Shown: piece by piece, positions 51,999 through 60,676 of the stretch | How positions within the stretch are numbered: position 1 is the stretch's first letter | Layout: each line of letters starts with the position of its first letter | Program-made: the position numbers and the translations under genes | Origin: JBCBSZ01 sp039818945 | Lineage (GTDB): Bacteria; Actinomycetota; Acidimicrobiia; Acidimicrobiales; Poriferisodalaceae | Assembly (NCBI GenBank): GCA_039818945.1 | Contig: JBCBSZ010000004.1 | Span: forward strand, 82,356 to 146,355 | DNA: 64,000 bases | Direction: 5' to 3' | Notes under the pieces: model-generated | What the model was told of the DNA's origin: nothing | The model's database searches: none | The model's input: only the letters and a program-made list of their open reading frames with translations

Positions 51999-52766
51999 GT
52001 GCTCGAGGTCGAGGGGGTCTCGAAGACCTTCGCCCCACCCCGGGGGGTGCTCCGGTGGCTCGTCCGGTCCGCTGCTGACGAACCGGTCGAGGCACTGCGT
52101 GACGTCTCGTTGACCGTGGCCCGCGGCGAGGTCGTCGGGTTGCTCGGGGCCAACGGTGCCGGCAAGTCGACGCTGCTGAAGGCCATCACGACCCTGCTCG
52201 AACCGGACGAGGGCTCGATCCGGTTCGACGATGTCGAGGTGCGCAGCTCCGACCCGCGCATCCGGCGGCTCGTGGGGTTCGTCCAACCCGACGACCGTTC
52301 CCACCACTGGCGACTGACGGGGCGACAGAACCTCGAGTTCTTCGCCGTGCTGGCCGGCCTGTCCCGCTCCGATGCGGTCAGTCGGGCCGACGAGGAGCTC
52401 CGGCGCCGAGGTCTGGCCCACCGGGACAAGCTCGTCTTCGGGTACTCCTCCGGGATGCGGGCGCAACTCGGCGTCGCCCGAGCCCTGCTGCACGATCCGG
52501 CCCTCCTCGTGCTCGACGAGCCGACACGGAGCCTCGATCCGGCGGCGTCGGAGGTCGTCTGCGCCGACCTCCGCCGGCTCGCCGACGAGGGGCGAGCCGT
52601 CCTGCTCGCCAGTCACCGGCTCGACGAGGTGGCGGGCCTGTGCGACCGGGTGGTCCTCCTGGCCAACGGAGCGGTGACCTTTGCTGGGCCGACCGCCGAG
52701 TTGGCCGGCGACGCGCTCGGGCTGCGGGAGGCCGTGCTCAACCGGGTCGAGGAGCAGGGCCGGTGA
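51999..52766 (+). CDS. ABC transporter ATP-binding protein (RiPP-like cassette)
   Basis: A 255-aa ATPase. Walker A LLGANGAGKSTLLK, Q-loop FVQPDDRSH, signature YSSGMRAQLG, Walker B LLVLDEPTRSLDP and switch His in ASHRLDEVAG. The GTG start is one base after the PqqD stop, and its own stop overlaps the permease by GTGA. It would power export of the mature peptide or give self-immunity. Confidence 0.92.
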   Translation: MLEVEGVSKTFAPPRGVLRWLVRSAADEPVEALRDVSLTVARGEVVGLLGANGAGKSTLLKAITTLLEPDEGSIRFDDVEVRSSDPRIRRLVGFVQPDDRSHHWRLTGRQNLEFFAVLAGLSRSDAVSRADEELRRRGLAHRDKLVFGYSSGMRAQLGVARALLHDPALLVLDEPTRSLDPAASEVVCADLRRLADEGRAVLLASHRLDEVAGLCDRVVLLANGAVTFAGPTAELAGDALGLREAVLNRVEEQGR

Positions 52767-53578
52767 CGGCGCTCGCCCAGCGGAGCCGGCTGGCGGCCAT
52801 CGTGCGGCGAGATGTGGCGGTGCTGCGGACCTACCAGCTCAGCCTCTACGTGTCGTTCGTGCAGTCGGTCGTCTTCGTGTTCAGCTTCTACTTCATCGGT
52901 GAGTTCGTCGGGGAGCCGGACGCACTGGCCGACGTCGAGGGTGGCTACTTCGAGTTCGCGCTGCTCGGCGTCATCGTGACCACGGTCATCGCCCTCGGAC
53001 TCGGGGAGTTCGCCGACAACATCTCCGCCGAGCAGGAGGAGGGCACGCTCGAGGCCGTGCTGGTCACGCCCACACCGCTGTGGACGCTGCTCGTGGGCGG
53101 CGCGTCGGTGTCGGCCCTGCTCGCGGGGGTCGAGATACTCCTGCTCGTCGGCCTCGGCTTCGGCGTGCTCGGCACCGCGCCGTCCGCCGCCGCGATGTTG
53201 TGGTCGTTGCCCCTCCTCGCGCTCACGTTCGTGTGCTTCGCCGCGATCGGCATCGCCGCCGCCGCCGTGATCGTGGTCGTCAAGCGGGGGGACCCGCTGG
53301 CCGGACCGGTGAGCCAGCTGACCGGCCTGGTCTCGGGTGCGTACTTCCCGGTGACGGTCCTGCCCGGGTGGCTGCAGCCCCTCTCCGAGCTCGTCCCCGC
53401 GACGCACGGGCTGCGCGGGATCCGCGAGCTCACGCTGGCCGGAGCGGGACCGAGCGCGATCGTCGACGACCTGGTGATCCTGGGCGTGATGGCCGCGGTC
53501 CTGGTCCCGCTGGGCCTGTGGGCGTTCGGACGGGCAGTGGCCGCAGCCCGACGTGCGGGCACGCTCGGCGCGTACTGA
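52763..53578 (+). CDS. ABC-2 type permease (RiPP-like cassette)
   Basis: A 271-aa membrane protein with six hydrophobic segments. The N-terminal AIVRRDVAVLRTYQLSLYVSFVQSVVFVFSFYFIGEFV, an amphipathic EEGTLEAVLVTPTPLWTLLVGG coupling region and the YFPVTVLPGWLQPLSELVPATHGLRGIRE C-terminal motif are typical. It forms the exporter with the coupled ATPase. Confidence 0.9.
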   Translation: MTALAQRSRLAAIVRRDVAVLRTYQLSLYVSFVQSVVFVFSFYFIGEFVGEPDALADVEGGYFEFALLGVIVTTVIALGLGEFADNISAEQEEGTLEAVLVTPTPLWTLLVGGASVSALLAGVEILLLVGLGFGVLGTAPSAAAMLWSLPLLALTFVCFAAIGIAAAAVIVVVKRGDPLAGPVSQLTGLVSGAYFPVTVLPGWLQPLSELVPATHGLRGIRELTLAGAGPSAIVDDLVILGVMAAVLVPLGLWAFGRAVAAARRAGTLGAY

Positions 53579-53669
53579 TCGAGCTCGACTGGTGCACATG
53601 TGGCAGGAAGTGACACACAGTGGTATCTTCGCCCGATCTGAATGCGGTGGGCGTCGAAGGGAGAGGCAC

Positions 53670-53786
53670 GTGTACGAACGACCGGCGGTCGAGGACCGCA
53701 CCCAGATCGTGGCCGAGATGACGCGAGCGGGCAGTGGCGGTGGCCGCCGTCGTCGCCGCCGTCGTCGTCGGGGCGGCCGGCGCTGA
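53670..53786 (+). CDS. putative RiPP precursor with YxxP leader and nona-arginine core
   Basis: A 38-aa peptide from a GTG preceded by GAAGGGAGAGG. Residues 2-19 (YERPAVEDRTQIVAEMTR) match the lasso-type leader pattern Y-x2-P-x-(L/V)-x3 and carry a Thr just before the presumed core. Residues 20-38 read AGSGGG, nine consecutive Arg, then GGRR. The core has no Asp/Glu for an isopeptide, so a lasso knot is unlikely. The Arg run uses mixed CGC, CGT and CGG codons. It lies between the exporter and, tail to tail with 4 bases between, a kinase/nucleotidyltransferase pair. Product and modification are unknown. Confidence 0.6.
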   Translation: MYERPAVEDRTQIVAEMTRAGSGGGRRRRRRRRRGGRR

Positions 53787-53790
53787 TCCG

Positions 53791-54801
53791 TCAGGCGCCG
53801 GTCCGGCGCCCGATCTGATCCAACAGCTCCCACGCCCGGGCGCTCCGCACCGCGGGGTCCCGGGCGTGGTCGAGCCGCGTCATCGGCGCCTCGGCGAGCG
53901 CGGCGAGCATCGGGAGGTGGCTGGCCGTCACCGGCCCGACCGGTGGGACGGCCAGGCCCAGGAGCAGCGACGGGACGCGCTCCACCGCCGGCAGTGGAGC
54001 CCACCGGCCCTCGCCGTCGTCGTGGCCGACCAGCACGGCACCGGCCACCGGCAGCTCGTCGTCGACGAGCACGTCGGCCGGGAGCTCCCGTCGGCCCCGC
54101 TGATCGTCCACCCACTCACCGAGCTCGTCGTCGAGGAGCTCCCCCGGGAGCAGCGGCGGGCGACGCACGCCGCGCACCCACAGCTGTCCCGCCCGTCGCC
54201 GCACGACCACGAGGTCGTCGGCCAGCATCGACCAGTCGCCCCGCCAGGCGGCGGTGGCCAGGCTGGACTTGCCGGCGCCCGACGGTCCCACGAGCACCAG
54301 CGCGGCGTCCTGTCGTGCGACGGCGGCGGCGTGGAGCACCACCCGGTCCGGCCGCGCGGCGGCCATCGCCACGCCGTACTGGCACAGCAGGTCGACCGCC
54401 TCGTCCGTCCGGTCGAGCTCGTCGTCGAGCTCGTCCTCGCTCGGTTCGCCCCGATCGAGCTCGTCGTCGAGCTCGTCGTCGGCCTCGGGCGGGGGGACGA
54501 CGCAGACGGTGGGACCGGCCTGCCGAGCCCAGACCTCCCGCCAGCGCATGGTGAGGGCAGCGTCGCCCCACCAGAAGTCCGCGTCGGCCGAGCCGCTGTC
54601 CGGAGCTCGGTGCTGGACCGGCGCCGCCGACCCGCCACCGACATCGAGGTGCACGTCGATCGGGTGGCCCCGAGTCCGGCTCGACCCGAAGCGTTCCCGC
54701 ACGACGGAGCGCCACGGCGAGCCGCCGGCGACCGCGACCACGAGGCCGGCGACGTCGAGGAGCTCGGGCTCGCTCGGACGAACGCGCGGGACCCCGGTCA
54801 T
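53791..54801 (-). CDS. HprK-related kinase (RiPP-associated type)
   Basis: A 336-aa protein. The P-loop LVGPSGAGKSSLATAAW lies near residue 195, followed by an HprK-like acidic SMLADDLVVV. The N-terminal 130 residues are divergent. Between about 128 and 160 there is a repeated acidic block, DDELDDELDR...EDELDDELDR, which could dock a poly-arginine substrate. Related HprK-like kinases phosphorylate lasso peptides or occur with PqqD and nucleotidyltransferase genes. Its ATG overlaps the nucleotidyltransferase stop by 4 nt. Confidence 0.8.
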   Translation of the reverse strand: MTGVPRVRPSEPELLDVAGLVVAVAGGSPWRSVVRERFGSSRTRGHPIDVHLDVGGGSAAPVQHRAPDSGSADADFWWGDAALTMRWREVWARQAGPTVCVVPPPEADDELDDELDRGEPSEDELDDELDRTDEAVDLLCQYGVAMAAARPDRVVLHAAAVARQDAALVLVGPSGAGKSSLATAAWRGDWSMLADDLVVVRRRAGQLWVRGVRRPPLLPGELLDDELGEWVDDQRGRRELPADVLVDDELPVAGAVLVGHDDGEGRWAPLPAVERVPSLLLGLAVPPVGPVTASHLPMLAALAEAPMTRLDHARDPAVRSARAWELLDQIGRRTGA

Positions 54802-56003
54802 GAGCGGGCCGCCACGGCGAGGTAGCGCTCGAAGGTCGACGAGTCACCACTCGGCGTGCCCCAGTACAGGGTGCCCTCCGGGTCGGCGACGTCCCAACGG
54901 TGCGGACGTCGCACCACGGTGCCGAGGCGACCCCGCGCCGTCCTCCAGCAGACGCCGACCGTCGTGCGCAGGTCGTCGCGGGGGAGGTGGACCACGGCGC
55001 CGGCGCCGACGCGCCGGACGAGCACCTCGTCGTCCACGGGTGCCTCGTCCCAGCGTCGCCGGGCCGAGAGCAGCGGTCGCGGGACGAGCTGTGCTGCGAC
55101 GTCGGCGGGGACGGCGGCACCGGCGAGGAGCCGGGCCCGATCGAGCACCTGGCCGGTGATCGTGGCGATCCGGGCCCGGCGGGCCTCGCGCACGAGCACG
55201 TCCCAGTCCGGCGCGCCGGCGGCGATCACGACCCGGAGGTCGCGGAGCCACGCCAGGCGACCACCGCCGCCGAGCCCGGCGTGCAGCGCGAGGTGGAGGA
55301 CCTCGTCCTCGGCGCCGAACACGGAGACCTCGTCGCCGTCGAGTCGGAGTCGGCGGCGGCGGGCGAGCATCGCCGCCGGATCGATCCGGAGCCCTCGGCG
55401 CAGCTCGCCCAGCCCGACGAGGTGCCAGTGGAGGTCGATCCACACATCGCCGTCGACGAGCGGGATCTCGCCCACCTCGAAGCGGACGAACGGCTCCCAG
55501 TTCCGGTTGATCGATCGGATCCCGGCCTCCTCGGCCACCGCGAGGGCCTCGCGCAGGCGCGGACCGGGCACGAGGAGATCGAGGTCGTTGAACTCCCGGT
55601 GCTCGGGGCGTTCGTGGCGCGCCGCGACGACCGGGCCCTTGCAGGCCAGCCACGGGATCTCGGCCCGGTCCATGGCCGCGCCCCAACGGCGCAGCGTGCT
55701 CCAGGCGGCGAGTCGCCGGGCGGTCGCTCCGCGGCGGAGCTCCACCAGCTCGTCGTGGGCGTCGTGGCCACGCTCGACGAGCGCATCGTGCAGCGTCGAC
55801 GAGAGGCCGTGCTCCTCGGCGGCGTCGAGGAGGACCTCGGCGCGATCCGGATCGGTCCAGAGCTCGTCCAGGGCGGCCGGGGCGGGGTCGCCCGCGGCGA
55901 GCTCGAGCAGGCACTCGCGCAGCCCTCCGGCCGGTGGTCCCCGTCGTCGCCCCACGTCGACGAGTGAACCACCCGCGGAGCGCGCTGAGCGCGCGCCCGT
56001 CAC
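54798..56003 (-). CDS. nucleotidyltransferase family protein (NTP_transf_5 type)
   Basis: A 401-aa protein of the uncharacterised nucleotidyltransferase family common in RiPP and polysaccharide loci. IPWLACKGPVVAARH and the paired-Asp metal motif HREFNDLDLLVPG, followed by VWIDLHWHLVGLGE and DEVLHLALHAG, are the family pattern. Relatives are proposed to transfer a nucleotidyl group to a peptide or sugar. It is translationally coupled to the HprK-like kinase. Confidence 0.82.
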   Translation of the reverse strand: MTGARSARSAGGSLVDVGRRRGPPAGGLRECLLELAAGDPAPAALDELWTDPDRAEVLLDAAEEHGLSSTLHDALVERGHDAHDELVELRRGATARRLAAWSTLRRWGAAMDRAEIPWLACKGPVVAARHERPEHREFNDLDLLVPGPRLREALAVAEEAGIRSINRNWEPFVRFEVGEIPLVDGDVWIDLHWHLVGLGELRRGLRIDPAAMLARRRRLRLDGDEVSVFGAEDEVLHLALHAGLGGGGRLAWLRDLRVVIAAGAPDWDVLVREARRARIATITGQVLDRARLLAGAAVPADVAAQLVPRPLLSARRRWDEAPVDDEVLVRRVGAGAVVHLPRDDLRTTVGVCWRTARGRLGTVVRRPHRWDVADPEGTLYWGTPSGDSSTFERYLAVAARS

Positions 56004-56034
56004 CGCAGTTGGTGGGTGCCCGGGGGAGGGGGCG

Positions 56035-56951
56035 TCAGGCGAGCCGGGCGTGCTCGACGGCGATGCGGGCGCCGACGGCGGCGTTGTGGCGGACGAGAGC
56101 GATGTTGGCCCGAAGGCTCTCCCCGGCGGTGAGCTCGGCGATGCGGGCCAGGAGGAACGGTGTCGCGTCCTTGCCCGCGACGCCGGCAGCGTCCAGCTCG
56201 GCGACGGCGTCGTCGATGATGCCGGCGATCCGTTCGGCCGGGACCTCGTCCGCGGCGGGGATGGGGTTGGCGACGTTGATGCCGCCGCCCAGGCCGAGGT
56301 CCCACGTGGCGCGCATCAGGGCGGCGACCTCGGCGGGGGAGTCGAGCCGCATCGGCGCGGCGAACCCGCTCTCGCGCGAGTAGAAGGACGGGAATTCGTC
56401 GCTGCCGAGCACGACCACCGGGATGCCGAGGGTCTCCATGCGCTCGAGCGTGAGTCCGATGTCGAGGATGGACTTCACGCCGGCGCTGACGACCGCGACG
56501 TCGCTGGTCGCCAGTTCGGTGAGGTCGGCGCTGACGTCGAAGGTCTCCGCAGCGCCGCGGTGCACCCCGCCGATCCCCCCGGTCACGAAGGTGGCGATGC
56601 CCGCCATGGCGGCGAGGCGCATCGTGCTCGCCACCGTGGTGCCGCCGTGGAGGCGCCGCACCATGGCGTAGGGGAGGTCGCGGATGCTGACCTTGAGCAC
56701 GTCCTCCGACGTCGCCAGCGTCTCGAGGTCATCGGCGGTGAGGCCGATCTTCGGCACCCCGCCGAGGACGGCGATCGTGGCGGGCACGGCGCCCTCGTCG
56801 CGGACGATCTGCTCGACCGCCGCCGCCATCTGGACGTTCTCGGGGTGGGGCATGCCGTGGGAGATGATCGTGCTCTCGAGGGCGACGACCGGGGTGCCGT
56901 CGGCGAGCGCCTGGCGGACCTCGTCGGTGACGTCGAGTCGAGGGTGGATGG

Positions 56952-56955
<4 letters not shown>
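56035..56955 (-). CDS. psuG: pseudouridine-5'-phosphate glycosidase
   Basis: A 306-aa enzyme cleaving pseudouridine 5'-phosphate to uracil and ribose 5-phosphate. VVALESTIISHGMPHPENVQMA, the catalytic-Lys region (IAVLGGVPKIGLTADDLE), VKVSxRDL, TGGIGGVHRGAAETFDVSADL and VSAGVKSILDIGLTLE are all classical. It overlaps psuK by ATGA, completing the pseudouridine catabolic pair. Confidence 0.95.
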
Positions 56956-58103
<1,148 letters not shown>

Positions 58104-58109
58104 CTCATG

Positions 58110-58139
58110 ATCATAAGGTGCCCTGACGTACGTGAGCAA
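58110..58139 (-). promoter_or_regulatory. leaderless promoter of psuK-psuG
   Basis: On the minus strand TTGCTC (58139-58134), an 18-base spacer, and TATGAT (58115-58110) precede the psuK GTG by six bases. Both hexamers are close to vegetative-sigma consensus, and the spacing puts transcription start at the start codon. Confidence 0.7.
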
Positions 58140-58248
58140 TAAGCGTCCGGCGATGCGGAGCCCGGCCTGCGGCGCCTGTAACCGGTCGCACCGACGGTCG
58201 GTCTGACCGTGGAAGGCTGACCGGGTCCAGGACCTCGAGGGGAGCATC

Positions 58249-59373
58249 GTGCAGGACGTCGTCATCAGTGGGACCGGGCTGTTCACACCGGCCGAGTCGA
58301 TCGGCAACGACGAGCTCGTGGCGTCGTTGACGGCAGCGACCGAGCGGTGGAACGCCGACCACGCCGACGAGATCGCGGCCGGCACCGTCGAGGCCCGGCC
58401 GCTCCCCGACGCCTCGTTCATCGAGAAGGCCTCCGGCATCGCCTCCCGCTACGTCGTCGAGAAGTCCGGCGTGCTCGACCCCGACCGGCTCCGCCCCCGT
58501 CTGCCCACCCGCGGGGAGGACGAGCTCGGGCTGCAGGCCGAAATGGCGCTGCCCGCCATCCACGAGGCGCTCGCCATGGCCGGGCGCGAGCCCTCGGAGG
58601 TCGACGCCATCATCCTCGGCGCCTCGAACCTCCAGCGGGCCTATCCGGCCGTGTCCATCGAGATCCAGGACGCCCTCGGTGCGACGGGCTGGGCCTACGA
58701 CATGAACGTCGCCTGCTCGTCGGCCACGTTCTCGCTGCAGGCGGCCGTCGACGCGCTGCGGGTCGGTTCGGCCAGCTGCGTGGTCGTCGTCAACCCGGAG
58801 ATCACCTCGGGGCACAACAACTTCGAGCTGCGCGACTTCCACTTCATCTTCGGCGACGCCTGCACGGCACTGGTGCTCGAGCGGGCCGAGGACGCCGTCG
58901 CCGATCAGCGGTGGGTGGTCCTCGGTACGAAGCTCGCCACGAGGTTCAGCTCGAACATCCGCAACGACGCCGGGTTCCTCAACATCGCCGAGGTCGACGA
59001 GCGGGATCCGCACGAGCTGATCTTCCGGCAGAACGGCAACCGGGTCTTCAAGGAGGTGTGCCCGCTGGTCGTCGAGCACATCACCGACCACCTGCACGCC
59101 GCCGAGATCAAGACCACCGAGGTGCGCCGCTTCTGGCTCCACCAGGCGAACCTGAAGATGAACCAGCTCATCGCCAAGGGCGTCCTGGGGCGTGTGCCCG
59201 ACGCCGACGAGGCGCCGGTCATCCTCGACGAGTTCGCCAACACGAGCTCGGCCGGCTCGGTCATCGCCTTCCACCGGCACCGCGACGACCTCGAACCGGG
59301 CGATCTGGGGGTCATCTGCTCCTTCGGCGCCGGGTACTCGGTCGGCAGCGTCCTCGTGCGTCGGGCGGCCTGA
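58249..59373 (+). CDS. 3-oxoacyl-ACP synthase III-like (thiolase-fold) enzyme
   Basis: A 374-aa KAS III-type protein. Nucleophile Cys in MNVACSSATFSLQAAVDAL, active His in WLHQANLKMNQ and Asn in EFANTSSAGS complete the Cys-His-Asn triad. Its length (about 40 aa more than FabH) fits the beta-ketodecanoyl-ACP synthase/FabY-like subgroup. GAGGGGA precedes the GTG at 58249. It condenses an acyl primer with malonyl-ACP; the primer is unknown. Confidence 0.88.
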   Translation: MQDVVISGTGLFTPAESIGNDELVASLTAATERWNADHADEIAAGTVEARPLPDASFIEKASGIASRYVVEKSGVLDPDRLRPRLPTRGEDELGLQAEMALPAIHEALAMAGREPSEVDAIILGASNLQRAYPAVSIEIQDALGATGWAYDMNVACSSATFSLQAAVDALRVGSASCVVVVNPEITSGHNNFELRDFHFIFGDACTALVLERAEDAVADQRWVVLGTKLATRFSSNIRNDAGFLNIAEVDERDPHELIFRQNGNRVFKEVCPLVVEHITDHLHAAEIKTTEVRRFWLHQANLKMNQLIAKGVLGRVPDADEAPVILDEFANTSSAGSVIAFHRHRDDLEPGDLGVICSFGAGYSVGSVLVRRAA

Positions 59374-59379
59374 GGTCGT

Positions 59380-60609
59380 TCAGGCGCCGAACGCCCCCGC
59401 GTCCCTGAGGGCGGCGAGCTCGTCGTCGTCGGCCAGCAGCAGGTCGCGCAGGACGTCATCGGTCTCGGCTCCGCGCCCGACGTACCCGGCGCGGGGTCGG
59501 TTGGCCGCCGTGTGGAGCCGGAACGGTGCGGCGACGAGCTCGAAGGAACCGGCCTCCGGATGCTCGACCTCGGCGAAGGCACCGGTCGCCCTCACCTGCG
59601 GATCGGTGACCACCTCGTCGAGGGTGTTCACCGGTGCCCACACGATCCGGTGCTCGTCGAACACCGGTGCCCAGGCGTCCCGGGACCGGGTGGCGACCGC
59701 CGCATCGATCTCGGCGATGACACCGGCCATGTTCCGGAAGCGCAGCGCCGGCGTGGCGTAGTCGGGGTGAGCGATCAGATCGGGTCGACCGATCGCGGTG
59801 CAGAACGGCGCCCACCCGTTCGCCGCGTCGACGACCGCGAACTGGATCCACCGACCGTCGGCGCAGCGGAAGGCCTCGGCCATCGGTGAGACCGCCTCCT
59901 CCCGGCTGCGAGCGCCCGGCGACCGGCCGTCGGTGAGCGCCGCGGACAGGTCGAAGCCGAGCGTCCAGGTGGCCGAGCGCAGGAGGGAGGCCTCGACGAC
60001 CTGCCCCCGACCCGTGAGGTCGCGGGTCCGGAGCGCCGTCATGATGCCGGCGAACAGCGCCAGCCCGGCGACGTGGTCTCCCTGCGCCGGGCGGAACCGG
60101 GCGGGAGCGCGGTCCGGACCGGCGATCACCGCGGCGAGGCCGGATCGGGCGAAGAAGGCGGTGGTGTCGAAGCCGGGACGGTCGATCTCGTCGCCCTCCT
60201 CGCCGTAGCCGGTCAGCGTCGCGACGACGAGCCGGGCGTTGCGGGCGAGGAGGTCGGCCGGTTCGAGGCCGAAGCGCCGCCGACGGGCGGGGAGCAGGTT
60301 GGTGATCACGACGTCCGCCCGGGACACCAGCCGATGCGCGAGGCCGCGCCCGGCCTCGGCATCGAGATCGATCGTGACCGATCGCTTGCCCCGGTTCACG
60401 AACTGCATCGGGTGGTCGGGGTTGGCGGCGCCGTCCGGGACCTTCGCCTGTCGCATCGCCCCCCACATGGCGTCGCCGCCCGGCGGCTCGACCTTGACGA
60501 CGTCGGCGCCGAGGTCGGCCATGATCGCCGCCGCGCTCGGCGCAGCCGCGAAGTTCGCGATCTCGACGACGCGAACGTCTCCCAGCGGGTCGGTCGAAGC
60601 CTCGGTCAT
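59380..60609 (-). CDS. CaiB/BaiF-family CoA-transferase
   Basis: A 409-aa type III CoA-transferase. VVEIANFAAAPSAAAIMADLGADVVKVEPPGGDAM, NRGKRSVTIDLDAEAGRGLAHRLVSRADVVITN, and the catalytic Asp in PGFDTTAFFARSG are typical. It moves CoA between carboxylic acids in degradation pathways for fatty acids, steroids or aromatic acids. The ATG is at 60609; the 3' end is 7 bases from the convergent KAS III gene. Confidence 0.93.
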   Translation of the reverse strand: MTEASTDPLGDVRVVEIANFAAAPSAAAIMADLGADVVKVEPPGGDAMWGAMRQAKVPDGAANPDHPMQFVNRGKRSVTIDLDAEAGRGLAHRLVSRADVVITNLLPARRRRFGLEPADLLARNARLVVATLTGYGEEGDEIDRPGFDTTAFFARSGLAAVIAGPDRAPARFRPAQGDHVAGLALFAGIMTALRTRDLTGRGQVVEASLLRSATWTLGFDLSAALTDGRSPGARSREEAVSPMAEAFRCADGRWIQFAVVDAANGWAPFCTAIGRPDLIAHPDYATPALRFRNMAGVIAEIDAAVATRSRDAWAPVFDEHRIVWAPVNTLDEVVTDPQVRATGAFAEVEHPEAGSFELVAAPFRLHTAANRPRAGYVGRGAETDDVLRDLLLADDDELAALRDAGAFGA

Positions 60610-60676
60610 GGGTCGAGGTTCGCACGTACGGCCGGCCCGGGGCGCGCCGAACGCCGCGCCCCGGGCCGTCCGGCGT

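Noticed and set aside
53670..53786. Canonical lasso peptide precursor
   Set aside because: The core has no Asp/Glu at positions 7-9, and no cyclase or protease gene is present; only the leader resembles lasso precursors.
53787..53790. Terminator between the RiPP-like precursor and the convergent kinase
   Set aside because: Only four bases separate the stops and no hairpin with T-run is present.
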